DNA from: JAHFTW01 sp038046785
GTDB lineage: Archaea; Thermoplasmatota; E2; JACPAO01; JAHFTW01
NCBI GenBank assembly: GCA_038046785.1
Contig: JBBSVM010000003.1
Span: 186,001-250,000 of the forward strand
DNA length: 64,000 nucleotides
Direction: 5' to 3'
In this document: piece by piece, positions 32,407 through 41,311 of the stretch
Numbering within the stretch: the first letter of the stretch is position 1
Layout of the letters: each line of letters begins with the position of its first letter
The notes under the pieces: model-generated
The model's database searches: none
The model's input: only the letters and a program-made list of their open reading frames with translations
What the model was told of the DNA's origin: nothing
Translations under genes and position numbers: made by a program

Positions 32407-33450
32407 ATGCGTGGTTTGGCGTTCCTGTCCGTCTCAGCTCTGCTCCTTGCCGGTTGCGCCGGCTCGGACGATGCCGCCGCCCCCTCGACCGCCAGCCCGA
32501 AAGGCGCTTCGGCGAGCCTCGCCCAGAACGACACCCTGGAGGCCCCGGCCTGGAAAGTCGGCCAGGCGTGGGACCACCGCTACACGATTGGCCAAGAGAT
32601 TCCCATCGAGTTCCTGGCCTCCGTTGTGGTGGCCAAGGACGAGGGCGCCTCGTGGCGCGTCGCCTCTCCCGACAACCTGACCGCCGCCTTGCACGCCGTG
32701 GTGTATTTCCCCGACCTTGGCTCCTTCACGAAGAGCGAACTGCTTGCCAGCGACGGCGAGCGCTCCACGCCCTGGTACGATTTCCCACTCACCGACGGCA
32801 AGACCTGGCGCGCCACGGAGAAGAACCTCGACTTCAACCTCCAGCCGGTGAACTACGACCTCGAGTGCACGGCGACCCTCCGGCCGGGCGCCAACGGCCA
32901 GCCCACCACGTACGGCATCACCTGCCTCTCCGGCGGCAACCTACGCTCCAAGTACGACTACGACCCGACCATCGGCTGGTTCTCCGAGTTCCGCGCCTAC
33001 GACCCCGCCGCCGCGGCGGCCGAGGACGCGTGGGACCTGCGCATCATCCATGAGCGGCTCTCGTTCAACAACACCGGCATGGCCTACGTCAGCACCGCGA
33101 CGCAGGTCGCGAACCACATCAGCGTGGTCGCGCCGGATCCGTCCGCCATCGCCCCCAACCCGACCAGCACCTTCACGCTCACCCCCGATCACGACCGGCT
33201 GCTCGGCTTCCTCTTCAGCTTCGCCGCGACCGGCGTCGCGAACACGGAGATTTACGACCCCATGATGCGACGCGTCACCGGCTACCAGGCGGCCGAGACC
33301 CCGGCGGGCGCCTTCATGGATGGACCCGACCTCCTCTTCATCGACGGCGTCGCCGGCGAGTGGCGCATCGTTTCCTACGGCGCAGGCGTTGCCACAGGCG
33401 GCGGCTTCATCGCCTGGGGCGTCAGCGAAACGGAACTCGTGATTGGCTGA
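32407..33450 (+). CDS. Lipoprotein of unknown function
   Basis: I place the start at the ATG 32407, which gives a standard lipoprotein signal (MRGLAFLSVSALLLAGC). A GTG at 32365 would add 14 residues and overlap the upstream stop. The mature protein of about 330 residues starts with an Ala/Ser linker and contains AWKVGQAWDHRYTIGQ. A beta-rich C-terminal part has the low-cysteine composition of archaeal surface proteins. No family recognised. Confidence 0.7.
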   Translation: MRGLAFLSVSALLLAGCAGSDDAAAPSTASPKGASASLAQNDTLEAPAWKVGQAWDHRYTIGQEIPIEFLASVVVAKDEGASWRVASPDNLTAALHAVVYFPDLGSFTKSELLASDGERSTPWYDFPLTDGKTWRATEKNLDFNLQPVNYDLECTATLRPGANGQPTTYGITCLSGGNLRSKYDYDPTIGWFSEFRAYDPAAAAAEDAWDLRIIHERLSFNNTGMAYVSTATQVANHISVVAPDPSAIAPNPTSTFTLTPDHDRLLGFLFSFAATGVANTEIYDPMMRRVTGYQAAETPAGAFMDGPDLLFIDGVAGEWRIVSYGAGVATGGGFIAWGVSETELVIG

Positions 33451-34896
33451 TCAGCCGACGCGGCCACCAAAGAGCGACGGGCCGGAGACAAGGCGAGCGA
33501 AGGCAAGCTGCTGGTCGCGCGAATCGTCGGGCGTCGCGTCGGGACCCTTGCACGCCTCGGAGATGCAGCCGTCCCCGAACGCGATGAAGAGCCGTCCGTC
33601 TGGGGCCACGACCATGTCGTTGTAGTTGAGCAAGTTCCGGCTCGGGTCTCCGCCGCCTCCTTCCCAGATGGGACCGACCTGGACCGGGTCGTTGTCTGAT
33701 GTGACGCGGCGTGTCACGAAGGTGGGTGCCTCGCCGTCGGCGTCGAGGCTCATGCCGGCGTAGAGGTGCCAACGCGCCTCGGCGGGGGCGTTCGTGGCGT
33801 TGGGGACCTCGCCCGCGAACGGCGTGGTGTGGCCGAGGAATGACCAGGCGATGCGCCCCTCCGAGCCAGCCACCAAGGTGGGGAAGATGGTTCCAGAGAC
33901 CTCGGGCGGGGTGATGTCCCACGGCCCGTCGAAGGTGACAAAACGGTCCGAGGAGCGCAGCAAGTGCATGCGCTGGTCGTCGCTGCGGTAGAGGTAGTAT
34001 GCGGTGCCGTCCGTGGTCACGGCAACGGCGGGGTCAGCCTCGACGAGGGAGAAGCCCAAGCGGCGCGGCGTCCAGCTGAAACCGCCATCCGTGGAGACGC
34101 CGACGAAGGCGAGGCCGCAGTTGAGACCGTACGGGACGTAGATTGTGCCGTCGGGGGCGTAGGTTTGGTGGCCGTTGAGGCCGCCGCAGCCGCGGTCGGT
34201 CGCGACGCCGGAACTGAACGTGTTGATGTCGACGAGACCTTCATACACGAACGTCAGGCCGCCGTTCACCGAGATGGAGCAGAAGGTGCCGCCAATCTTG
34301 TTGTAGCACATCGAGACATGATTCGGGTACGCTGGGTTGCCGCTCGCGGGGGCGAACGGCGAGCCTGCGGCGTACGGTCCCGTGGCGATTTTCTGGTGGT
34401 CGATTCCGGGGGTGCCGCAAGAAACCGGGCTCTGAATCCAGGTCTCTCCCTCATCGTCGGAGGCGGAGAGCCAAGCGCAGGCAATGGTGAGCTGGTGCGC
34501 GAAGACGCGCCCGGTCACCTCGTCCACCCAGAGCATCGTCTCGAAGGTGCTCGGGGAGCCGGTCGGATTGGCGAGCTGTTCCCACGTTGTGCCGCCGTCG
34601 GTGGAGCGCAAGACGGTCTGGACGACGCCGAGGGCGCCCGGCTCGAAGCCTGCCATGAACAGGGCGCCACTCGCGGCAATGCCCATCGTCGGTTCCGTGC
34701 CGGAGAAGCCGATGTTCTTCCAATCAAACTCAAACCCGCCCTCGAACGCCGCGGGCAGGCCGGTCCCGTTCCCGAGGATCCTCAGGTCAGGGTCCACGGT
34801 GGTGGGCGCCTGTGTCGTCGACGCGACCGGCTCCGGCGCAGGGGCGGCGCAGCCCGCAAGAACCACGAGGGCGACAAGAACAACGGACCGATGCAC
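33451..34896 (-). CDS. Sialidase-like (BNR/Asp-box) beta-propeller lipoprotein
   Basis: The GTG at 34896 gives MHRSVVLVALVVLAGC, a lipobox; TTAAGC-type AT-rich sequence 26 bases upstream supports a leaderless start there rather than the TTG at 34902. Four Asp-box-like blades are visible (RSTDGGTTWEQL, SDDEGETWIQ, SVNGGLTFVYEG, STDGGFSWTPR). The repeats indicate a six-bladed propeller. Catalytic residues of true sialidases are not evident, so glycan binding or an unknown hydrolase activity is equally possible. A second protein with an Asp box lies at 37246-39279. Confidence 0.78.
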   Translation of the reverse strand: MHRSVVLVALVVLAGCAAPAPEPVASTTQAPTTVDPDLRILGNGTGLPAAFEGGFEFDWKNIGFSGTEPTMGIAASGALFMAGFEPGALGVVQTVLRSTDGGTTWEQLANPTGSPSTFETMLWVDEVTGRVFAHQLTIACAWLSASDDEGETWIQSPVSCGTPGIDHQKIATGPYAAGSPFAPASGNPAYPNHVSMCYNKIGGTFCSISVNGGLTFVYEGLVDINTFSSGVATDRGCGGLNGHQTYAPDGTIYVPYGLNCGLAFVGVSTDGGFSWTPRRLGFSLVEADPAVAVTTDGTAYYLYRSDDQRMHLLRSSDRFVTFDGPWDITPPEVSGTIFPTLVAGSEGRIAWSFLGHTTPFAGEVPNATNAPAEARWHLYAGMSLDADGEAPTFVTRRVTSDNDPVQVGPIWEGGGGDPSRNLLNYNDMVVAPDGRLFIAFGDGCISEACKGPDATPDDSRDQQLAFARLVSGPSLFGGRVG

Positions 34897-34935
34897 GCAC
34901 AACCGCTTCGATTTTCCAGCTTAAGCTTTGCGTCA

Positions 34936-37002
34936 TCACGGGTCGGATTGCTGGCGGTTTCGAGCCTTGCGATGCACTCCAATCGCCAACCCGATCGAAG
35001 CTGCACTCACAAGCAGGAAAGCCACCAGCGTGACGGCGAAACTTTTTGTCGCTTGCAGAGGCGTCTCAAACACGCCGTCCAATCGATAGAGGGTCTGGGC
35101 GGGGCTGTTGGGTTGGAATTCGCGCGCCAACGGAGTGAACACGTTGCATTTCCGCGACTCCAAACTGGAACGGTCAGAGTTGTCGTACTTCAACGTCCGA
35201 ATCGTGCTTGCCGCAGCTCCGTTTGCCAGCGCGATGAGAGGAGCCTGCGGCGGGCAGGCCAAGTAGGCAAGGACCTGCTTCCATTCGGACGCGAGAAAAT
35301 GGAGCGTGCTGCCGGGGGCGTCGTAGCTCATGGTGGAGGAGGCCTGGTTGGCGCGGTCGGCGGCGCTGTAGCCAAGCGTGCATTCGGGGATGTGGGTGTG
35401 GCAAAGTCCGAGCGTGTGGCCCAATTCGTGCAGGATGGTGGAGGCAAGGAAATCGGTTCCGACCCGGGCTCCGACTTGTTTCAATTGCACGCTCTCTCCG
35501 CTCCCAAACACGACGAGGGGCGCCGTCCTGAACCAAGATGGTTGCCAAGTAAGCGCTGCATCGTCCTGCGTCGATGCCAGAACGATTTTCCCATCCGAGG
35601 CGACGAAGCCGTCGTCGAATCCCTGCTCCTGAATGAGGTCGAGGCGGTTGCCACGCACGATTTCTTCGAAGAAGGGCGACAGCGTCACCCGTGCACCCGA
35701 GGGGGCTTCAAAGTCGACCACGACAAACTGCCCGTAATCCACCGCTGCAAGGAGCCCCCGCAGAGGTGCCACTCCGGAGTGGGACGTTTCGCTCTGGTCA
35801 TGCTGCGGGTTCAGGACCACCGTGGTCACGTAGGGATTGCTCGAATAGGTCCCCCGTGCAAGGAGATTGGCATAGTACGGTTCCGTCGACGACGGGATGA
35901 GTGGAGGATCCACGTCCGGGCCGGTGCGAATGCGCGTCTCGACCCAACTCACATGGATGTCTTGTTCCAGCAGGAATGCGGTCGCGACCGCTTGGTAAGC
36001 CGCCGTGAAGTCGAGGAAACTGAACCGCGCCGAATCGCTGCCCTCGACGCGCAAATACTCGATGAGGAGATCCTTCTGCCCCGCCAGAGGTCGCAACGAA
36101 CCCCAGACAATGAGCCCATCCGTGTTCTCCCAGCCGTCGGCGATGCCATCCTGGTCCGCATCCTTGGTGGGCGTCTGGCCCGCTTTCCTGAATGCCTCAG
36201 AGACGCCATCTTGAACGCCCGACCCAAACGTGTCCGGACGGAGTGGATCGAAAATCGACTTGACCTCCGCGCCATCGTCGAGGCCATCTGCGTCGCAATC
36301 CTTGTTCCGGACGCAGGAGCTGCGGCCCTCAAACCCGTCGAGGACGCCGTCGCCATCCCCATCGGAGCTGCAGCGGTCGCCGATTCCTTCCAGCGAATCC
36401 TGGCGCCCATCCGCGTCGTCGTCGCTCTCCAGAATCGCGGCGAAGCCGTCCCGATCGCAATCTTGGGTGCCAGATTCTCCCCCATCGTACAAGCCGTCCC
36501 CGTCGCTGTCGTGCACGGCTGGGTTTGAGCGCTGTTCGATTTCCAGGTTGTCCGGGATGGTGTCGAAATCGCTGTCCAAGCGCTGTGCATTCAGGCCGCT
36601 GCGAGTTTCCCAACCATCGGCGAGGCCGTCTCCGTCCGAATCACCGACTGCAGGGTTCGTCCCATCACGCAGCTCGCTCCAGGCGGAGGCGCCATCGCGG
36701 TCCAGGTCAACCACAAGCCAGAGTGCGAACGAGGCGAACCAGAGCGCGCACCCGACAAGGAGTGCGGGCCAAACCGTCCCCATCCTGCGCTTTGGCGCTG
36801 GACTCCACGTCCCTCCCCAGGCGGACAGCGGTTCACTCGGAATCTCTTCCCAGACCGGAACAACCTCTTCTTGCGGCAGCGGCACACGGACCGCATCCGA
36901 ATGATGCAGGGGATCGGAGGCGGGCGCAGCGCAGTCGGCACAGAGCGGCTGCCCCCAGCTCTTCGCGAGAAAACGCGCACACGCCGGACAGCGACGAACC
37001 AC
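34936..37002 (-). CDS. Membrane-anchored calcium-binding metzincin-type metalloprotease
   Basis: About 688 residues from a GTG at 37002 (a TTG at 37041 would add 13). Order: an N-terminal zinc ribbon (CPACARF and CADC), a transmembrane helix (WPALLVGCALWFASFALWLV), about seven TSP3/EF-hand-like calcium repeats (DSDGDGLADGWE, DSDGDGLYDGGE, DGDGDGVLDGFE, DADQDGIADGWE), and a catalytic domain with HELGHTLGLCH at 525-535. That is the HExxHxxGxxH metzincin motif, with Met-turn STMSYD about 30 residues on. A second transmembrane helix lies near the C terminus. The catalytic part should be extracellular. Confidence 0.82.
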   Translation of the reverse strand: MVRRCPACARFLAKSWGQPLCADCAAPASDPLHHSDAVRVPLPQEEVVPVWEEIPSEPLSAWGGTWSPAPKRRMGTVWPALLVGCALWFASFALWLVVDLDRDGASAWSELRDGTNPAVGDSDGDGLADGWETRSGLNAQRLDSDFDTIPDNLEIEQRSNPAVHDSDGDGLYDGGESGTQDCDRDGFAAILESDDDADGRQDSLEGIGDRCSSDGDGDGVLDGFEGRSSCVRNKDCDADGLDDGAEVKSIFDPLRPDTFGSGVQDGVSEAFRKAGQTPTKDADQDGIADGWENTDGLIVWGSLRPLAGQKDLLIEYLRVEGSDSARFSFLDFTAAYQAVATAFLLEQDIHVSWVETRIRTGPDVDPPLIPSSTEPYYANLLARGTYSSNPYVTTVVLNPQHDQSETSHSGVAPLRGLLAAVDYGQFVVVDFEAPSGARVTLSPFFEEIVRGNRLDLIQEQGFDDGFVASDGKIVLASTQDDAALTWQPSWFRTAPLVVFGSGESVQLKQVGARVGTDFLASTILHELGHTLGLCHTHIPECTLGYSAADRANQASSTMSYDAPGSTLHFLASEWKQVLAYLACPPQAPLIALANGAAASTIRTLKYDNSDRSSLESRKCNVFTPLAREFQPNSPAQTLYRLDGVFETPLQATKSFAVTLVAFLLVSAASIGLAIGVHRKARNRQQSDP

Positions 37003-37180
37003 GGCAACGCAGGACGGAGACGGTTGAAAAGGTCGGCGCAACCGGCACTGAAATCCTGCTCGCTGCAGGTGCCCCCACGCGAGCTGCCGGGTGCGCCGCG
37101 GACGACCGCCGGTGCGACGGCAGTCGAGCCCAAGCCCATTCCGAGTGCTGACAAGATTCCTGGGATGTCACCGCAGAGCC

Positions 37181-37186
37181 TATATC
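37181..37186 (+). promoter_or_regulatory. TATA box upstream of the surface protein at 37246
   Basis: TATATC within CCTATATCCC stands out in GC-rich sequence, about 63 bases before the chosen GTG, implying a leader of about 35 bases. It lies in the 244-base divergent gap between the metalloprotease and this gene. Confidence 0.4.
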
Positions 37187-37245
37187 CCAATCACCGAAAT
37201 GGCGCGCATTGGCGGGGCCACGCCGTTGAGGCGTGCCCAAGCCCG

Positions 37246-39279
37246 GTGACTTCCTTGCTGCGCCCAACCGCTGTCGTTCTGGTTTGCGCCGCAATTCTGG
37301 CGTTCGCGCTTCCTTCGACGCAGGGGCAGGGTGCTGGCGTGAGCTACGAGCTCATCCTGAAGTGCCCCGAGTCGCAGACCATCACGGTCAGCACGACCAC
37401 CTCGCCGACGTCGGCGTGCCCGGTGCGAGCAATCGATGGCGATGACGCCATGGGCGACCCCTCGCTCTCGGTGGATCCTTTCGACGACCAGCACCTCGTC
37501 ATGGGGAGCTTGCACGGTTCCGGCGACAATTTCGGCGCCCCGTCGCCCAAGAGCCGCAGCGGCCAGATCTTCACGACGTTCATCTCGGAGGACGGCGGGG
37601 CGAACTGGTACGACAACCCGTTCGTCGCGCCCGACGAGGTGGGGTTCGACGCGTACGGCGAGCACCCCCAGGTCACCATCGACCCGTACGGACACGTCTT
37701 CGTCGGCTCGCTCTACTCGCAGCCGGGCGGCGACGGCAATTTCACTTCCGTCATCGCGTCGCAGAAGTTCACCAGCATTTCAAACGCTCTCGACAACCAG
37801 AATGGCGCGGGCGACTACCACGCGCAGTACATCGACCCGGTCTATCCCAACAACCGCATCGGCCAGATGTGGTTCCTCTTCAACCCCATCACCGACAACA
37901 TGACCATGGTGTGGTACGAGCAGTTGGTGGAGGCACTTCCACCGCCGTGCGACGACCACGTTGGCCACACGACCGTCGGCGACCTCTACATCGTCTCGGG
38001 AGGCACGACCCAGCCCGAGGTGTGGCAGGAGTCGAACGGCCAGCCCAGCCTGCAGACCGACACCAGCTGCCCAGGCAACCCCGACACGCGCACCGCGGCC
38101 CAGCGCGCCGCCCCAGCTCGCGCACCGGCCTCCAGCGCCGGGCGCCTTCCCAACGTGGCCGGGATGCCCGCCGAACCGAAATCGGCTCCCGCCTCTTCGG
38201 TCGTTCCCCAGCACGCCGCAGCCCAGGCAGCCGCCCCCGCATTCAACCCCAAGACGCCGCGCAGCGTCATCGGCGTGGTCTGGACCGACACCTCGGTGAG
38301 TGGCGACTACTATTACCAAAATGCCGCCGACGCCATCGGCCCCTGCCTGCGCAGCACCAACCCGGTGCTCTACCGCGGATTCCTCTACATCGGCTGCATC
38401 GCGAACCCGGACGAAGGGCCTTTCCCGTGGCATCCCGAGACGACGCTCGGGACCGTTGAACTGTTCCGCATGCACCCCGACGGCGGCAAGCCGGAATACA
38501 TGGGTGCCGCCCCCATCAGCGGCGCCAACCCCAAGCTGGGCGTGCGCAGCGATGGCCGCATTGCCTTGGTCGCGGCGGACGCCGTGGACGGCACGCTTCA
38601 GATGCGCGCCATCTATGGCCGCTACGTCAACCAGACCGTGGGCATGGAGTGGGGCTCGATCATCAATCTCGCGGACAAAGTGACGCCCACCACGCCGGGC
38701 CTTCGCGTCGCGGCGGCGAACGTGCAAGACATGATTTACCGCGAACAGTCGGGCGCCCTCCACCTCATCCTGAAACTCATCCTCGAGCCGACCGGCTTGG
38801 GCCTTGCGACGGCCGAAGAGGTGGCGGCTCCGCGCATCCGCAAATCCATCGTCGCCTTGGACGAGACCTACGGCTTGCTGACCCAGCTGGTGCTTGACAT
38901 CGGCAACCCGCTCAACCGCACCGACCAGACTCTTCTCACCCAGAGCGACGCTGTGTTCAATGACCTGTCGGACGATTTCCTGCAGATGCCCGCCGGCCCC
39001 TACAGCCACGACGGTCGGCCGCTGGGCGACGAGTACCAGCGCGAGTACTTCGCCGTCGCCGACTACGGTACCGTCCTCTTCGCCGAAGTGGTCGAAGTGA
39101 CGGAGCTGCGCGCTCCCGGTGTCCCGCCCGCCCCAGCACCTCCCGTGCCGGTCGCCTCCCCCGCCGTCAGCCTCGCCGGAGCGGTGGCGCCCGCGGCCGG
39201 CCTCGCGGGAGCCGCATTCACCGTCGCCATCCTTGCCGCCAACCGGCGCAAAGCCCTCAACATGTCCAAGCGAGAGTGA
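37246..39279 (+). CDS. Large surface protein with Asp-box-like repeats and C-terminal anchor
   Basis: 677 residues from a GTG at 37246. A signal segment (LLRPTAVVLVCAAILAFAL) is followed by an ectodomain with propeller-like features: GDPSLSVDPFDDQHLVMGS, ISEDGGANWYDNPF and HPQVTIDPYGHVFVGS. A low-complexity Ala/Pro/Ser stretch of about 70 residues interrupts the middle. The C-terminal anchor is AGLAGAAFTVAILAANRRK with a Pro/Ala-rich stalk before it. This looks like an extracellular beta-propeller protein. It ends five bases before lonB. Confidence 0.7.
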   Translation: MTSLLRPTAVVLVCAAILAFALPSTQGQGAGVSYELILKCPESQTITVSTTTSPTSACPVRAIDGDDAMGDPSLSVDPFDDQHLVMGSLHGSGDNFGAPSPKSRSGQIFTTFISEDGGANWYDNPFVAPDEVGFDAYGEHPQVTIDPYGHVFVGSLYSQPGGDGNFTSVIASQKFTSISNALDNQNGAGDYHAQYIDPVYPNNRIGQMWFLFNPITDNMTMVWYEQLVEALPPPCDDHVGHTTVGDLYIVSGGTTQPEVWQESNGQPSLQTDTSCPGNPDTRTAAQRAAPARAPASSAGRLPNVAGMPAEPKSAPASSVVPQHAAAQAAAPAFNPKTPRSVIGVVWTDTSVSGDYYYQNAADAIGPCLRSTNPVLYRGFLYIGCIANPDEGPFPWHPETTLGTVELFRMHPDGGKPEYMGAAPISGANPKLGVRSDGRIALVAADAVDGTLQMRAIYGRYVNQTVGMEWGSIINLADKVTPTTPGLRVAAANVQDMIYREQSGALHLILKLILEPTGLGLATAEEVAAPRIRKSIVALDETYGLLTQLVLDIGNPLNRTDQTLLTQSDAVFNDLSDDFLQMPAGPYSHDGRPLGDEYQREYFAVADYGTVLFAEVVEVTELRAPGVPPAPAPPVPVASPAVSLAGAVAPAAGLAGAAFTVAILAANRRKALNMSKRE

Positions 39280-39283
39280 CCCC

Positions 39284-41311
39284 GTGACCCAAGCCAAGCC
39301 CGCTTCCAAGAGCCCCACCGAACCGAACGCCCTCATCAGCGACCCGTACGAGTGGATTGCCAAGCAGACCGACATCCAGAGCTCCAAAGACATCCCGGTC
39401 TCCACTAAGCTCATCGAGCAGGTCATCGGGCAGGACCTCGCGGTCGCCGTGGCGCAGAAAGCCGCGACGCAGAAACGCCACCTGCTATTGATTGGCGACC
39501 CCGGCACGGGCAAGTCGATGATTGCCAAAGCGATGGCGGAGATGCTGCCCGCCGAGAAGCTGAGCGATCTCCTCGTCTACCACAACGTCAAGGACCCCAA
39601 CCAGCCCGCCATCCTCACCGTCGACGCCGGCAAAGGCCCCGGCGTCCTCACGAAGATGCGCCACCGCGCCGCCCGCAAGCGCGTCGTCATCAAAACGGTA
39701 CAGTGGCTGGCGCTACTTGGCATCGCCACGGTCTCCGGCTACTACTTCCTGCAAGGCGAACAGGTGATGGCGCTCCTGACCGGCATCATCGCGCTCGCCT
39801 TCGTCTACCTCATCTTCAAGCAGGGCAAGAACCCGACCGCCTTCATGGTCCCGAAGCTCCTGATGGAGCATGACCCCAACAAGGAGACGCACGCCTCCTA
39901 TGTCGAAGCGACCGGCAGCCACGCTGGCGCCCTTCTGGGGGATGTGCGGCACGACCCGTTCCAGTCCGGCGGTCTCGAGACGCCGACGCACGAGCGCGTC
40001 GAGGTGGGAGCCATCCACCGCGCCCACAAAGGCATCCTGTTCATCGACGAGATCAACGTCCTGCGCCTGGATTCGCAGCAGGCGCTCCTCACCGCGATGC
40101 AGGACCGCCAGTTCGCCATCGTCGGCCAATCGCAGACCAGCTCGGGCGCCATGGTGCGCACCCAGCCGGTCCCCTGCGATTTCATTCTCATCGCAGCCGG
40201 CAACCAGGACGCCGTGCAGCCCCCCGACGCTTCGGGCACCCGCGGCATGCACCCCGCCCTGCGCAGCCGCATCCGCGGCTACGGCTACGAAGTGTTCGTG
40301 AACTCCGTCATGGACGACACGCACGACAACCGCCTCAAGCTCTGCCGTTTCGTGACCCAGGAAGTCAACCGCGACGGCCGCATCCCTCACTTTGCGCGCG
40401 ACGCCATCGCCGAAATCATTCTCGAAGCGCAGCGCCGCAGCGGCGCGCGCGGAAAATTGACGCTTCGCCTGCGCGAGCTGGGCGGCCTTGTCCGCACCTC
40501 CGGCGACATCGCCCAGGGCGCCGCCCGCGACGAGGTGACCGCCGACGATGTGCGCCAAGCCAAACGGTTGAGCCGCAGCCTGGAGCAGCAGATGGCGGAG
40601 TCCGCCCTGGAATCTCGCCGCAAGCACGAAGCGCTGCGCCCGACCGGCCAACTCGTCGGCATCGCCTCCGGCGTCGGCCTGGTGGGCAGCGGCGAAGTGG
40701 GCGAACCGGCTGGCCTCGTTGTCCCCATCGCAAGCAGCGTCACGCCCCCGATTTCCCGCTCGCGCGGCGAAATTGTCTTCGGTGGCGGCATCGAGGTCAG
40801 TGCCAAGATGCAAACCGAAATCGTCGAGGCGCTGCTCAAGCGCATCGCCGGGAGCACGATTGCCGACAAAGACATCCATGTCCAGAGCGTCGTGCCGCAG
40901 GAATCGGTGGACGCCAACGCCACCGGCCTCGCCCTCGTCGTAAGCGCCCTTTCGGCGCTGGAGGGCATCCCGGTGCGGCAGGACACCGTTCTGATTGGCG
41001 GCATCACCGTCACGGGAGAGTTGCGCGCGGTGCGCGGCGTCACGCAGCAGATTGAGACCGCCGTCGACGTCGGCTTCACTCGCGCCATCGTCCCCGCGAC
41101 CAACCGCAACGACGTCCTCCTCAACCCGACCTACCGCGGCCGCGTCGAGATTCTGTTCGCCAACGACCTGGTGGAGGCGCTGGGCTCCTGCTTGACGGGA
41201 CCGCGGGCTGGCGCCGTTGCCACGCGATTGGCGGGACTTGCCGCGACGGGCGGAAACGGCCACACCGGACGGGCCGAGCCGGCCGTGGCACGCACCCGGA
41301 CGGGCCGCTGA
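39284..41311 (+). CDS. lonB: Archaeal LonB with substituted proteolytic dyad (predicted inactive protease)
   Basis: 675 residues with a GTG start. The AAA+ module is intact: Walker A GDPGTGKS at 71-78, Walker B ILFIDEIN (Asp255/Glu256), a sensor-1 region AAGNQD and two transmembrane helices inserted at about 136-156 and 161-178, as in archaeal LonB. In the C-terminal domain, the stretch aligning without gaps to the archaeal EGDSAS active site reads DANATG, so Ser is Ala546. The GGVTxK lysine is replaced in RGVTQQIE by Gln589. Both dyad residues are missing, although surrounding residues (LSALEGIPVRQD) are well conserved. The following peptidase gene overlaps its stop by one base. Confidence 0.9.
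   Translation: MTQAKPASKSPTEPNALISDPYEWIAKQTDIQSSKDIPVSTKLIEQVIGQDLAVAVAQKAATQKRHLLLIGDPGTGKSMIAKAMAEMLPAEKLSDLLVYHNVKDPNQPAILTVDAGKGPGVLTKMRHRAARKRVVIKTVQWLALLGIATVSGYYFLQGEQVMALLTGIIALAFVYLIFKQGKNPTAFMVPKLLMEHDPNKETHASYVEATGSHAGALLGDVRHDPFQSGGLETPTHERVEVGAIHRAHKGILFIDEINVLRLDSQQALLTAMQDRQFAIVGQSQTSSGAMVRTQPVPCDFILIAAGNQDAVQPPDASGTRGMHPALRSRIRGYGYEVFVNSVMDDTHDNRLKLCRFVTQEVNRDGRIPHFARDAIAEIILEAQRRSGARGKLTLRLRELGGLVRTSGDIAQGAARDEVTADDVRQAKRLSRSLEQQMAESALESRRKHEALRPTGQLVGIASGVGLVGSGEVGEPAGLVVPIASSVTPPISRSRGEIVFGGGIEVSAKMQTEIVEALLKRIAGSTIADKDIHVQSVVPQESVDANATGLALVVSALSALEGIPVRQDTVLIGGITVTGELRAVRGVTQQIETAVDVGFTRAIVPATNRNDVLLNPTYRGRVEILFANDLVEALGSCLTGPRAGAVATRLAGLAATGGNGHTGRAEPAVARTRTGR

Noticed and set aside
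33964..36528. Plus-strand open frame of 854 codons
   Set aside because: It is antisense to the propeller lipoprotein and the metalloprotease, whose domains are clear; high GC content leaves long antisense frames open. Its translation has no domain-like pattern.
34895..39279. Active sialidases
   Set aside because: Asp-box repeats are present in both propeller-like proteins, but the Arg triad and FRIP motif of sialidases are not evident.
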